Source of the DNA: Bombyx mori
Lineage: Eukaryota; Arthropoda; Insecta; Lepidoptera; Bombycidae
Assembly (NCBI RefSeq): GCF_030269925.1
Contig: NC_085111.1
Coordinates: 3,898,142-3,962,141 of the forward strand
Reading direction: 5' to 3'
DNA: 64,000 nucleotides
The notes below the pieces were generated by a model. That model worked only from the letters and a program-made list of their open reading frames with translations. It was not told the origin of the DNA and ran no database searches. How positions within the stretch are numbered: position 1 is the first letter of the stretch; the number at the start of each line of letters is the position of its first letter. Made by a program: the position numbers and the translations under genes. Shown here in pieces: positions 33,340 through 45,154 of the stretch.

Positions 33340-33772
33340 CTAGTGGTCCAGCAGTAGTCGAAATTCGACTATAATTAATTAAAATTATAAGCTTGAATAA
33401 GCTTGAATAAGGTTCTATTGTCAAAGACTAATAATACTTCTATAATGACAGATTTCGCACTATAGACAAATAATATTAAAGATAAACAATATTAACCTAT
33501 TCTCAATTTTACCACAGACTATAAGCTATAACAAAGTTTGACAATAAACAAATAAAGTATGTATGCGTGTGCGGGTCAAATACATGGTAGTTAGTGTGTG
33601 TAATGTTTTCTTTATTGATTTAATGTATTTTTTTATGCATTATTTAAATATATATATTAGCATTATGCACTGCATCTCTATATTCTCTATAAGTGTGGAA
33701 AATTTCATACTCCTCCGTCCGCGCAATTTTCGTAAAAAGGGGTACAAAGTTTTTGCTTCACTAATATATTGA
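33340..33772 (-). mobile_element. Non-autonomous Helitron, family 1 (433 bp), inverted
   Basis: CTAG at 33340-33343 is followed by the complement of the family hairpin ('tagtcgaaattcgacta'). The minus-strand TC start is at 33772. 'ctccgtccgcgcaattttcg' is shared with the 15054 copy. A direct duplication of 'ataagcttga' occurs near 33389-33408. Confidence 0.87.
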
Positions 33773-34525
33773 TGTAAGATTTCATTCAAACTATTATGTG
33801 TACAAGTCTCTTCTAGCAAAGGCTTAGACCGTGGGTATACCGATCCGGCAGTAAATAGCGTGCCCCTCGTACGGACAAATCGTTGGTTCGCAGTTTTTCT
33901 AAAAGTCAATGAAGCTTGCTGCTCTTAAAACTTGAAACCTTTCATGTTTTATGCTAAACATTATTGGCCTTTCATGTTTTATGCTACACATTATTGAAAT
34001 AGACATTTCTTAAGTAGAAAAGACCTCGACGCAAAAAAAGAAAATCAAATTATTTTTTGTGTTTCTTCTTTTTTTAATTCTGTTAATTTTAGATTCGCTA
34101 ATCTCCTTTGTTCGAAAAAAGTTATTATCAGCTTAAGATTTGACTAGAAACGAAACGCGCTATAACTCAAAAGTTGAAACGCCTTGAAATCGTAATAAAG
34201 GTTTAATTGTATAGACAGTTCAGTCACAGTTTTATGCCATTATATTATAACATAGAAATACCATACATGCATTGTATATTAACGTCAAAAGGCTCATTAG
34301 AAAATGTACGGTCTTTCGCAGTGTTCGCTCGCTCAGAGTGCGGACACGCGTCGTGCATGCCGACGCACTGAATCTAATTAATCGTACCAAGGTCCTCGCT
34401 TTGTCTCCAACTATTTGTAACCATCGGCTTATGGTTGTTTTCGTGGTCTAAGTCATAGAAGATTGCGAAATAACTGACTAGCAGTAGAGTGCACGAGCGC
34501 GTACAGTTACTTCTGTGTGTTTTGT
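33773..34525. other. No gene; short direct repeat near 33940-33995
   Basis: 'cctttcatgttttatgcta' occurs twice (about 33940 and 33968) 28 bases apart. Nothing else is supported. Confidence 0.5.
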
Positions 34526-34674
34526 GCGAGTTTTTTAACGTTCTCGATAGCGTAAAAGTTAACTCAAATTTGTATGGAGTTGGATCGTTTGCCTTCGTTA
34601 ACCGCTACCGCTGTTCCAACTGCATACAAATTTGAGTTAACTTATACGCTATCGAGAACGTTAAAAAACTCGCG
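34526..34674. mobile_element. MITE with long terminal inverted repeats (copy 2)
   Basis: The left arm 'gcgagttttttaacgttctc' and the right arm 'gagaacgttaaaaaactcgc' frame about 149 bases. The inverted similarity extends about 60 bases on each side, and the centre differs from copy 1. It is non-coding. Confidence 0.82.
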
Positions 34675-35575
34675 CCATGTACTGAAAACGTTCGTGAAAC
34701 GCTTCCTCTTACACTCTTACGAAATTCTTCAATAACGCTTTTTAGGTTAGTCTTCTAATGTTTATAAATCTTATAGACATCTCTCTTCTAGTCTCTTAGA
34801 GGATCAACATTGCAATTAAGATATCGAACTCATCCGTAACTATGTTTAAGAAGACAGTGTCGGAAACCTTCTTAACGACAGCAATGCATCTTCGTAGTTC
34901 TCTTAATTATGACATGATTCTAGACCATCTTTCAGTCTTTTAGATAGCCCCAGCGTAATTTCAATCATCAGGTTAATGATTAAAAAAAAAACTTATTAAA
35001 TTTTGTTATTGTCTAATGAAGAAATTTTCTATTTTATACCGTTCTTATTTCCTATTCTATATTGATTCGATATAATAATAGTTGATTGCACGTTTGTAAC
35101 TTAGACCACAGGGTAATAATGATTACATTACTTTAATAGGTTTTAACATCATTTGCATACCGAGTTTTGCGTTTTATTATTCATTGTTTGTTATTTCATT
35201 TCATTGTTACACTTATTCTTGATTCTTTAGAAATTATTTGGATCTCTTTGTGTACAGACAAAAAAGAGTCTAGCGTGGTTGAATCCAAATGCGATTGTCT
35301 AAATATTTAAAAGCAGCTTGTTTAATCGTTGTTAAATATTATTTACAACTAATGTACGTAATATTTAATTAGAAATTATGCAATTCAATAATAATGTTAC
35401 GCGTGATTGATTTCATCGTTAAATTATGTCTAAATTCACAGTTGTAAATAATTATCTAATTTTTCTTGAATTGTTTTTTTCTTGCTGTGGCTTTATAAAT
35501 TGGATTCCTTTTGTTTTTTTTTTTTGCTCTTAATAAATTAACGAGCTTACGAACTTCCGTGGTTAACTGAACTTA
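34675..35575. other. No gene or repeat recognised
   Basis: AT-rich sequence with T-runs near 35515-35525. Confidence 0.5.
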
Positions 35576-35613
35576 CAGAGATGCGGCGATTATATTGTAG
35601 AACGGTTATCCCA

Positions 35614-35626
35614 CCCATCAAATCTG
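35614..35626 (+). repeat. Target-site duplication, left copy
   Basis: 'cccatcaaatctg' is repeated exactly at 35894-35906, flanking the R1-type fragment. Confidence 0.9.
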
Positions 35627-35893
35627 CCGACCGAGAGGGCTGGTGGTCGTGGCCCCGACGATCGCCGGTCCGACGTCCCGAGGGGGAGGGTGATGGGGGA
35701 GATGTGCTCCACGCTAAGCGCTTCACTTTCCCCTCTTTGCCTTTTCATGAGTTCTGTCTCATGTGAGGTTTGGATGCTGTTTGTTGAGCGACAGGAGGTT
35801 TTAGTCGGTTCGCTTCGACATGCCCTGCCCTGCATTCCCAGTGGAGGGCGAAAGAGGGCGGAAGTCCGGGCGATTTCCTCCTTTCAAAAAAAA
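35627..35893 (+). mobile_element. R1-clade 3' end inserted inside the CR1-like ORF
   Basis: This 267-base insert resembles the end of the 30197-31618 element: both have 'aggag-tttta', a GC-rich middle and 'gcgattt-ctcct' just before the A-tail (8 A's here). The 13-base duplications on both sides prove insertion by target-primed reverse transcription. It is an extremely short, purely untranslated 3' fragment. Confidence 0.85.
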
Positions 35894-38467
35894 CCCATCA
35901 AATCTGAACGCATGCGCGTTGGGACTAACCGCGTGCTTGAGCAGTACCCATCTGCGGAGGTGGTGGTTCTTGGAGACTTTAACGCTCATCACCAAGAGTG
36001 GTTGGGGTCCAGAACCACTGACCTCCCGGGTCGGACTGCCTACGATTTCGCCTTGGCCTACGGCCTCTCCCAGCTGGTGACACAGCCCACCCGTGTCCCA
36101 GATATTGAGGGGCACGAGCCTTCTCTGTTGGACCTTCTGCTGACCACCGATCCAGCCGGATACAGTGTGGTGGTCGACGCTCCACTTGGATCGTCTGATC
36201 ACTGCCTTATCCGTGCTGCCACACCACTCTCTCGTCCTAGTCGTCGAACGACGACCAGGTATCGAAGAGTTTGGCAGTATTTGTCAGCAGATTGGGATGG
36301 ATTGCGTGAGTTTTACGCATCCTACCCATGGGGGCGGTTCTGCTTTTCCTCTGCTGATCCTGACGTCTGTGCGGACCGTCTTAAAGACGTGGTGCTCCAG
36401 GGGATGGAATTGTTTATTCCCTCCTCTGAAGTGCCCGTTGGGGGTCGCAGCAGACCCTGGTATAACAATGCCAGCAGGGATGCTGCACACCTCAAGCGGT
36501 CCGCATACGTTGCATGGGATGATGCTAGGAGACGTCGGGATCCTAACATCTCAGAGGAAAGGCGGAAATATAACGCCGCTTCCAGGTCCTACAAGAAGGT
36601 TATTGCCAGGGCGAAATCGGAGCACGTTGCTAGAATTGGCGAGCGACTGAAGAGCTATCCCTCTGGGAGCCGTGCTTTTTGGTCGCTCGCCAAAGCTGCA
36701 GAAGGTAACTTTTGCAGGTCTAGTCTCCCACCACTACGCAAGTCCGATGACAGTCTGGCCCATAGTGCGAAAGAGAAGGCTGACCTTCTGGTCAAACTCT
36801 TCGCCTCGAACTCGACTGTGGACGACGGGGGTGCCACACCACCGAACATCCTCCGGTGTGATAGTTCCCTGCCGGAGATCTGCTTTACACAGTGTGCAGT
36901 CAGGCGGGAACTCCGACTCCTGGACGTCCATAAGTCGAGCGGGCCAGACGGCATCCCTGCAGTGGTTCTGAAAACGTGCGCCCCTGAGCTGACGCCTGCG
37001 CTAACGCGTTTGTATCGCCTCTCTTATTGCGCTAACAGGGTTCCGTCTTCATGGAAGACTGCCCACGTCCACCCTATCCCCAAGAAGGGTGACCGGTCGG
37101 ACCCATCGAGCTACAGGCCTATCGCGATAACTTCCTTGCTTTCCAAGGTGATGGAGCGAATAATTAATATACAACTCCTGAAGTATCTGGAGGATCGCCA
37201 GCTGATCAGTGACCGACAGTACGGTTTCCGTCACGGTCGCTCAGCTGGCGATCTTCTTGTATACCTTACTCACAGGTGGGCTGAAGCCTTGGAGAGCAAG
37301 GGCGAGGCTCTTGCTGTGAGCCTTGATATTGCGAAGGCCTTCGACAGGGTCTGGCATAGGGCACTTCTGTCGAAGCTACCATCTTACGGAATCCCCGAGG
37401 GTCTCTGCAAGTGGATCGCTAGCTTTTTGGATGGGCGGAGCATCACGGTCGTTGTAGACGGTGACTGTTCTGATACCATGACCATTAACGCTGGCGTTCC
37501 ACAAGGTTCGGTGCTCTCCCCCACGCTTTTCATCCTGTATATTAATGACATGCTGTCTATTGATGGCATGCATTGCTATGCGGATGACAGCACGGGGGAT
37601 GCGCGATATATCGGCCATCAGAGTCTCTCTCGGAGCGTGGTGCAAGAGAGACGATCAAAACTTGTGTCTGAAGTGGAGAACTCTCTGGGGCGAGTCTCCA
37701 AATGGGGTGAATTGAACTTGGTTCAATTCAACCCGTTAAAGACACAAGTTTGCGCGTTCACTGCGAAGAAGGACCCCTTTGTCATGGCGCCGCAATTCCA
37801 AGGAGTATCCCTGCAACCTTCCGAGAGTATTGGGATACTTGGGGTCGACATTTCGAGCGATGTCCAGTTTCGGAGTCATTTGGAAGGCAAAGCCAAGTTG
37901 GCGTCCAAAATGCTGGGAGTCCTCAACAGAGCGAAGCGGTACTTCACGCCTGGACAAAGGCTTTTGCTTTATAAAGCACAAGTCCGGCCTCGCGTGGAGT
38001 ACTGCTCCCATCTCTGGGCCGGGGCTCCCAAATACCAGCTTCTTCCATTTGACTCCATACAGAGGAGGGCCGTTCGGATTGTCGATAATCCCGGTCTCAC
38101 GGATCGTTTGGAACCTCTGGGTCTGCGGAGGGACTTCGGTTCCCTCTGTATTTTGTACCGTATGTTCCATGGGGAGTGCTCTGAGGAATTGTTCGAGATG
38201 ATACCGGCATCTCGTTTTTACCATCGCACCGCCCGCCACCGGAGTAGAGTTCATCCATACTACCTGGAGCCACTGCGGTCATCCACAGTGCGTTTCCAGA
38301 GGTCTTTTTTGCCACGTACCATCCGGCTATGGAATGAGCTCCCCTCCACGGTGTTTCCCGAGCGCTATGACATGTCCTTCTTCAAACGAGGCTTGTGGAG
38401 AGTATTAAGCGGTAGGCAGCGGCTTGGCTCTGCCCCTGGCATTGCTGAAGTCCATGGGCGACGGTAA
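35690..38467 (+). pseudogene. CR1-like ORF2: partial endonuclease and reverse transcriptase (chimeric 5' end)
   Basis: The open frame is 925 codons, but its first ~68 codons are translated from the inserted R1-type 3' fragment. True element sequence starts at 'PIKSERM'. It retains the second half of the endonuclease ('VVLGDFNAHH' near 92-101, 'SSDHCLI' at 168-174) and the whole reverse transcriptase: 'SSGPDGIPA' near 416, 'SYRPIAITS' near 474, 'LDIAKAFDRVW' near 545, 'AGVPQGSVLSP' near 601, catalytic 'YADD' at 630-633 and 'GILGVDIS' in the thumb. The C-terminus 'RTIRLWNELP' is conserved in other truncated copies. The N-terminal endonuclease residues are absent, so the copy is dead although no stop interrupts it. 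The ATG at 35690 is accidental. Confidence 0.88.
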
Positions 38468-38542
38468 CCACTCACCATCAGGTGGGCCGTATGCTCGTCT
38501 GCCTACAAGGGCAATAAAAAAAAAAAAAAAAAAAAAAAAAAA

Positions 38543-39012
38543 TGCGCGCTGTTGTTAATTATGCTCTCTGTGCGACTATTAATAATATTTGTTGTTATTG
38601 TGTTTGAAAATGTCAAATCAGTCCTGTCAAGAATGTGGACGTGTCCGCTTAAAACCAGATTTCCGAAGCACATTACATAAAAACCCTTGAACTGTTCTCC
38701 GATCAGTAGCAGCTAAAATGGTTTTCGAACGAGGTTATTTTACGAAGCTGTAAATCTACTGTGGATTGAATAACTCACCTATGGCTTTATGTTCATTGTA
38801 AATAATTCAGATTACAATAAACATACAAAAGAAACATCTATAGCCTCCCGATAGTATCAAAATTTATTAACATTTCTCTATTGTCATGTACGCGTATTCT
38901 CTTTGATATTATTTGTCCACTGCTTTAGTACGACAATCGAATGTCGGTCCCTAATGCGTCTGATTATTTGATTTAAAAATCGCCTAACAGCACTACCGCT
39001 ATTTCTTTAAAT
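38543..39012. other. No gene or repeat recognised
   Basis: AT-rich sequence without supported features. Confidence 0.5.
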
Positions 39013-39275
39013 GGTGGTAGGACCTCTTGTGAGTCCGCACGAGTAGGTACCACCACCCTGCCTATTTCTGCCGTGAAGTAGTAATGCGTTTCGGTTTGAA
39101 GGGTGGGGCAGCCGTAGTAACTATACTTGAAACCTTCGAACTTATATCTCAAGGTGGATGGCGCATTTACGTTGTAGTCTTACGTTGTAGTAGTATGTCT
39201 ATGTGACCACTTAACACCATGTGTGCTGTGAGCTCGCCCATCCATCTAAGCAATAAATTATAAAATAAAATAAAT
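39013..39275 (+). mobile_element. Bombyx tRNA-derived SINE, 5'-truncated
   Basis: It runs from 'aatggtggtaggacctcttg' to 'ctaagcaataaattataaaa'. A small internal duplication ('acgttgtagt') sits near 39170-39195. Confidence 0.88.
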
Positions 39276-39504
39276 CGAATACAAAAGGAAAACCTTTCAT
39301 CAAATTCCTGAATGCTTACGTAACGGAATTATTTTGTTATGTTTGAACATGGCCGTAATGTTTAATTTGCGACCAATTCAATTGAATGCAAATTTTGTTA
39401 TCCATAGTATTTCATAAGTTGGCAGTAGGCGAACACAAAGTACCAGTGACGAGTTCATTGATTATGTTGTGTTTACAAAAGTAGATTGGTTGTAGCTATA
39501 TATA

Positions 39505-39672
39505 TATATTTTTTATTGCTTAGATGGGTGGACGAGCTCACAGCCCATTTGGCGTTAAGCGGCTACCGAAGCCCATAGACATCTACAATGTAAATGCGCC
39601 ACCCACCTTGAGACATAAGTTCTAAGGTCTCAAGTATAGTTACAACGGCTGCCCAACCCTTCATACCAAAAC
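39505..39672 (-). mobile_element. SINE 3' half, inverted relative to neighbour
   Basis: The reverse complement covers 'gaagggttgggcagccgttg' to 'ctaagcaataaaa'. It is tail to tail with the 39013 copy. Confidence 0.87.
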
Positions 39673-40029
39673 TTCAAGAATGCTGGTTAGTAAGTGTGAC
39701 GGCGTCTACGTGCCTCCGAAATGTTTTATATCAGTCATAAAGTATGACAGACTTCGTACAATTCACACTAGTTTCCGATATTCAATTCTTAACCTTGTTT
39801 TCTAAATTATTACCGTCAGTAATTGCGATTTAATCGGATGTCATTGATATAAGCCATTTGTATTGATCAATTTAAATGGCAATCGGTTCTAATGTATTCT
39901 AGATGCGACTATTTTTAAGACAGGATCTAAAATCGCCGGAGTGTGGTGGCTGTGGTCTGTGCGTAGTCATGTTAAGTTAATGTTACATTTATTTTTCCTG
40001 GTAAAGATAAAAGTTCTTACTGGGGTCAT
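39673..40029. other. No gene or repeat recognised
   Basis: AT-rich sequence without supported features. Confidence 0.5.
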
Positions 40030-40100
40030 ATTCCAACTCCATACAAATTTGAGTTAACTTTTACGCTATCGAGAACGTTAAAAAACTGGAACTAAGCATA
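40030..40100. mobile_element. Solo arm of the long-inverted-repeat MITE
   Basis: 'ttccaactccatacaaattt' and 'acgctatcgagaacgttaaa' match the right arm of the copies at 15574 and 34526. No left arm is present. Confidence 0.78.
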
Positions 40101-40114
40101 CAGATGTTACTCAG

Positions 40115-40160
40115 GTAGCCACCGAAGACACGTGGGCCGTGAGCTCGTTCAGTCAATATC
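40115..40160 (+). mobile_element. Worn SINE tail fragment
   Basis: 'gtagccaccgaagacacgtgggccgtgagctcg' resembles the SINE tail in part; it is short and diverged. Confidence 0.35.
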
Positions 40161-40922
40161 AAAATGCTCAACACCGTCCATTATTTAATTTTCTCGAAAT
40201 TATAATACCTTTTAGATAAATAATACAAATAATCAGACAGAATCATTGCTTAATACAGAAAGTATTAGTGTTTTTCTTTTTTTTTCACTTTTAATAAATA
40301 ATGATATGGCCACGAAATAATATTACGTCAAAGATTTATTTACATTTGCAAGAAAAACGTTGGCACGTTTCGTATTGTTGTTGTAAACTAAACAAAATTA
40401 TTGTGATTCATAGCGCAATGATCGCGAATTATTCTTGCAATTCCAAGAAAACCTTTATCATCGAAGCGCAGATCATTAGACTATCATTATTCATAGACGC
40501 ATTACCCGTTCACACTGGATTAATCACTCTGACACATCATCAGCATCACAAAACTTAATATATACTAAAATGTTTTGCATTGGAAATATTTCAAGCGCAC
40601 GATAATAATATACTCGTACGATATAATAATATATAGTATATTTTTGTTCGAATCGAATGTCTTAAATGTTGTCTTAAATGTCTAAAACAGGAAGTTTTTT
40701 TTTTATGTAAAATAGCTTAGCAAACAATTTTCACCACTTTATAAGTTTTTATTTTAAACAGAAAACAAAAGAATTATAAGAAAATATAGAATCTAGTTCT
40801 TTGGTATCAGTGATTATGGTCGAATTTCGATCATTAGTGAAAACTAGTTTTAGATAAGTGTCCCTAATCTGTAATTCCAGCGGGAAAATCTTTTTCACAT
40901 AATTAACAAATTTAATAAATTC
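40161..40922. other. No gene; possible Helitron family 1 relic near 40808-40852
   Basis: 'ggtcgaatttcgatcatt' followed by 'aaaactagt' resembles the family 1 3' hairpin and CTAG end, but the rest of the element is not recognisable. Confidence 0.4.
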
Positions 40923-41166
40923 TTGACAAAAACCTCTTGTGAGTCCGCACGGGTAGATAACACCACCCCGCCTATTTATGCCGTGAAGCAGCAATGCGTT
41001 TCGGTTTGAAGGGTGGGGCAGCCGTTGTAACTATGTATACTGAGACCTTAGAACTTATATCTCAAGGTGGGTGGCACATTTACGCTATAGATGTCTATGG
41101 CCTGCAGTGACCAATTAACATCAGGTGGGCTGTGAGCTCGTCCACCCATCTAAGCAATAAAAAAAC
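40923..41166 (+). mobile_element. Bombyx tRNA-derived SINE, 5'-truncated
   Basis: It starts at 'gacaaaaacctcttgtgagt' and ends at 'ctaagcaataaaaaaac', with the body complete. Confidence 0.9.
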
Positions 41167-41693
41167 ACAATTGTTCATTAAGTGACCATTACTGTCGCGA
41201 TATGCTGTGTACTGTCAACGTGATTTACGGAAACGTAAGCCATTGATCTTAGTTCCTTATGGCAATTCACGTTCGCCAACTGTCGTCTGTCGTGTGATAG
41301 CATCGCTTCAACGTAAATCAAGTGTAGATCATTTCCGAGGTTGTGCCGACTTGTCGGGTCTGCTTTGCCGAGACATTGATAAAAATCTTTAGTAATTTCA
41401 TGTCAACATGAATGGTTTGTGGTAATGAGACAGAACTCATAATACGTTAACTCTTTCGTTGGCTTGTCCATCTTTCGTTTAGGAACGACATGATTTTTAA
41501 AGAAAAATGTGGCCGAAATCACTGTTTTTCTTCCAAAACAAAATACTTGTGATTCTTCATTTTTTAATGCCAATTTTAGTTATTGATAATTTTAGAAATA
41601 TGAGTCAGAATTTTCAATTATCAAAAGCCTTTCCGTCCTGTACTTAGAGCCGACCTGAAAATCGAATGCGGACTTTATGTGGCTAAAAATATT
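41167..41693. other. No gene or repeat recognised
   Basis: This is the left flank of the inverted-repeat region. The 61-codon frame at 41207-41392 is unsupported. Confidence 0.5.
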
Positions 41694-41897
41694 GGAAGGA
41701 TTGGTGTAACATTTCCATTACCACTAAACTCAGGCACAATTTTCAAAGAAACGAAAATACTACTTAGTTAGTAGCTCCACACTTGAATTCTTGTATAGGA
41801 TAGTTTTTTTTTAATTATCGGGGGTCTTAAGATAGCACGAATATGATTCCCGGAACGATTCTGTGGACTATTCTGTGTATATTATGTATTTCTCGTA
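41694..41897 (+). repeat. 204-bp direct repeat, outer copy
   Basis: It is repeated at 47359-47562 with an offset of 5665 and no difference seen. The two copies bracket the left arm of the inverted repeat. The content is unidentified AT-rich sequence. Confidence 0.93.
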
Positions 41898-42318
41898 TTT
41901 TTCTTTGGCACATTCAATACGTTTATCCGAATAAAAAATACAAAAAGGAGGCCATATTTGTTGCGCTTTTTGTTCACAGTGGTCTTATTAATTATGTCCT
42001 TACCTGTCACATAAAATTATTTCTGGTACAGTTGTTATAATAATATGTTGTATATGCTCCTTTACGCTAAATTGCTATCTTAATGACCGTGAGTACATCT
42101 TTATGAGAAATAAGGAAGATATGAAATATCTTGATGTGGTCGCAATTTGCAAATGGAGTCAAACGAGATAAGAATATTAATATTTGAGATTTTTTTGTGT
42201 CAGAAACTTTCTATCTGATATCAAAGTTTGATTTTTTTATTAGACGTGTCCTTGATTAAAATGAAGTATAAAATTTTCTCAGCAGTAGATGGCGATTTAG
42301 ATGTTACTCTGGTGGCGG

Positions 42319-42662
42319 ACCCATGGACACAACCCACTGAGTTCCTCGCCGGATCTTCCCAGTGGGTCGTGATTCCGATCCGGTGGTAGATTCAGCGAAG
42401 CACTGCTCTTGCTAGGGCCAGTGTTAGCAACACTCCGGTTTGGGCTCCGTGAGCTCACCTACTAGTTAAAGTTACGCTGAAATATTATATGAAATAATTT
42501 GTAGGCAGTGGCTTGGCTCTGCCCCTGGCATTGCTGAAGTCCACGGGCGACGGTAACCACTCACCATCAGGTGGGCCGTATGCTCGTCTGCCTACAAGTG
42601 CAATAAAAAAATTAATAAAAAATAGCCTCTCAAGGCTATCAGCGTAAGTAGGAAGAAAAAAA
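42319..42662 (+). mobile_element. Hairpin-tailed Jockey-type 3' end split by a CR1-like tail (left arm)
   Basis: The host repeat is 42319-42482 plus 42618-42662 ('gatccggtggtagattcagc', 'agtgttagcaacactccgg', then 'atagcctctcaaggctat'). The CR1-like tail sits between with a short duplication of 'aaata'. Confidence 0.82.
42501..42622 (+). mobile_element. CR1-like LINE tail nested in Jockey-type repeat (left arm)
   Basis: It contains 'ggcttggctctgcccctggc', 'ggtaaccactcaccatcagg' and 'acaagtgcaataaaa'. The mirror copy is 52858-52979. Confidence 0.9.
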
Positions 42663-43593
42663 ATCGGCTCGGTGACCTTGAGAAAGTCCATTACGAGGAA
42701 CAAGGAAGAAGCTCTAAAAATTCACGACGCAAACCTAACGATAGTAATTTTTCGGTAGGCGACGCGACGTGTCGACAAGCCTTCCGCGTGAGGTCCGTGT
42801 TGTACTAAGAGAAATATTTTATTTTAGTTGTGACAGTTATAATCGTTATCCTAATTCACGATCAGTAATAATCTCGGTTGGATATATATAGAACAGATCT
42901 ACATTATTACAGCTGTAGTTACAAATGTCTTTTAATATTGAAAACACTGAATTTGTAATATCGAAATGAGGTATTCAATAGGTATCCATCTTAGCTACAT
43001 ATAAAGTTTAGTACACTACATATAAAGTCCTGATAAAAAGTCGATTATATATGATAGAAGAAAGATTAAGATGTAAACATTTTAATTTTCACGCTAAATA
43101 AAGAGAGGGAATGCCACGTGTGTCTTACTAAACGTGCTTTGCGGGAAAGAGACATAATCTCTTTTCACTATCCCTTCTAAAACTTTAAGTTGTGCTTGCA
43201 TCTTAGTAATCGATTTATAAATAATTTGGTTGCTGAATACATGTGCTGTATAATATTCAATTCAATGTATTCAATACTATAATACCTTATAAATTTAAAA
43301 TACAAACTTAATAAATATTTTTTACGTTTAAAATTGTATCTGTATCTGTCAAATATTACTTACGTCGAAAATTATATAATGAAAATAAAAATTTGAGAAA
43401 AAAAGAGTTTTACGAAATGTGGTTTACGACTCGCAAAGAAAATACGAAATCTTTAATATTTAACATAAACAATACTTGTCAAAAATCTGACCTGCCAAAA
43501 ATATCTCACTCTTATCATCAGAACCGGCTGAACCGTCATTGTTTTGCAATAGCAAACATTGGAACATACATTTCATAATACAACAAAACACTC

Positions 43594-43815
43594 ATGTCAT
43601 TATCCTGCCTTTCTCCCAATCACCTGGGGTCAGCGCAACATGTTTTCTCCTTCCATACTCTTCTATCATATACCATTTCTTCGCTCACTCCCTACTTATC
43701 CATTTCTTCTTTCACGCAATCCATAAATTTCTTCTTAGGTCTACCTCTTCCTCTATATCCTTCCACATTCATAGTCAACATTCCCTTCAAAATACAACAA
43801 AACACTAATAGTGCT
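43594..43815 (-). pseudogene. Decayed C-terminus of an RTE-type LINE (left arm)
   Basis: On the minus strand it reads 'GYRGRGRPKKKFMDCVKEEM', then a stop, then 'MVYDRRVWKEKTCCADP'. This matches the pattern of C-terminal ends of insect RTE-like endonuclease/reverse transcriptases. An in-frame stop shows decay. Confidence 0.65.
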
Positions 43816-44870
43816 AAATTAGTGCGTGTGCTCTCGGTGTGTTACGGAAGAAAATCCTCGAATGTCTGAGCCTATTTTACTTGCGCACACGCAGACCCAA
43901 CGGGCCACTTGAATGATAAATTTCATAGGACCTTGGCTGGCATATTTTTCCTCATGCGTGATTCAAATACAAGAAAATGTTATTTTTTATCTGTACAAGA
44001 TTTTAAATCAACTTTAGGTACATTAAACAATAGGTGCAGCTCTATTTAATTCCGTGCACGCCTCTTACGTTCTTATTGTTGTAATGGAGAATGAAAACAA
44101 GTTATTTAGAATTAACGATGTAATGAAAACCTTCCATAATAATCTTCAAACGCATTCCTAAGACTGCAAGCGCTTCTTGAATATATTGAATTTAGGTAGA
44201 TTGTTTGTAGATGGTTTGAGTAGGTATGCACTTCGAACATTTGTAGATTCGTATTTGATTTTCTATTATTTACCGAGCTGCCCTATTCTAAAGTACTTCT
44301 AATCGATCGAATATCAATTCTATATCATAATATTAGTATTTCATTCATGACCCACCCTATACGGGAGATTACCGAATCCATACCAAACCGGAGTTTGGGT
44401 CCTCAGTGGCATTAATTGGAATACAACAATGAGCTGTCTATCAAATCACACAGCGCATAAAAAAGGACGATAGTGGTATTAATCTGTTTAAACTTAGAAT
44501 ACTTCTTACCGCCAATATTAAAATTAAGGAGAGGCGTGGAATTAACTAAGTCATAAGATTAGACGTGAAAGTTACTGCTATGATAGATATGAGGAAGTAA
44601 GTTATGACGTAATTCTTATAAACGTATCGCAAATTAATTTACAAGAAAACGAATATTTTAATTATTGACACAATATAAGAACTACACATATTACACGTGT
44701 AAGGTCACAAGCAAGATGAATACCCATTGTGGAAGGTATATTGTATCTAAACAAGTAATTAGAAGGCTTTTGTACGTCGATTAATCATATCGCTACCCAC
44801 ATACATTCAACATAGCGCTATCGTGCCGCTGCCTAGATAAGTTAACCATGGTTCGTTATTTAAAAGAGAC

Positions 44871-45060
44871 TTTTTTTTTTTCAATCACATAAGTAAATTC
44901 ATTGTCTCTCTTCTCTTCTTCAATCCGTGTCCACACAATGCTGAGTGTAGGTTTCTTCGAATGCACCCCATTCTCTTCGGTCTCTTGCCTTTCTCATCCA
45001 GTCTCTACCAACTACTTTGAGCAGGTCATGGGTCCACCTTGTTGATACCAAATTCATTGT
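44871..45060 (-). pseudogene. C-terminus and A-tail of an RTE-type LINE (left arm)
   Basis: The minus-strand frame ends 'STRWTHDLLKVVGRDWMRKA' and 'DRREWGAFEETYTQHC', a typical RTE ending, followed by a stop, a short untranslated region and an A-tail (T's at 44870-44880). Confidence 0.75.
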
Positions 45061-45154
45061 GCATTGGCGGAATCGTAAAAGACAAGATATTCCACCTAAC
45101 GGCTGAAAACCGAAATGGTAGACCGTCGGACCAATTTTTTTGTTTAATTTTGTG

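Larger units (their letters stand above)
35576..38542 (+). mobile_element. Long CR1-like non-LTR retrotransposon, 5'-truncated, with nested insert
   Basis: It has an ORF with part of an endonuclease and a full reverse transcriptase, a short 3' untranslated region with the tail seen in at least seven other places, 'gggcaataaaa' and an A-run to 38542. The 5' border is placed between about 35576 and 35613 where AT-rich DNA gives way to codon-like sequence. No clear target duplication was found. The CR1-like label rests on the single-ORF style motifs and 3' end. A Jockey-superfamily relative is the main alternative. Confidence 0.85.

Noticed and set aside
41843..42040. 65-codon ORF spanning the left outer border
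   Set aside because: It crosses the rearrangement junction and has no counterpart at the right border.
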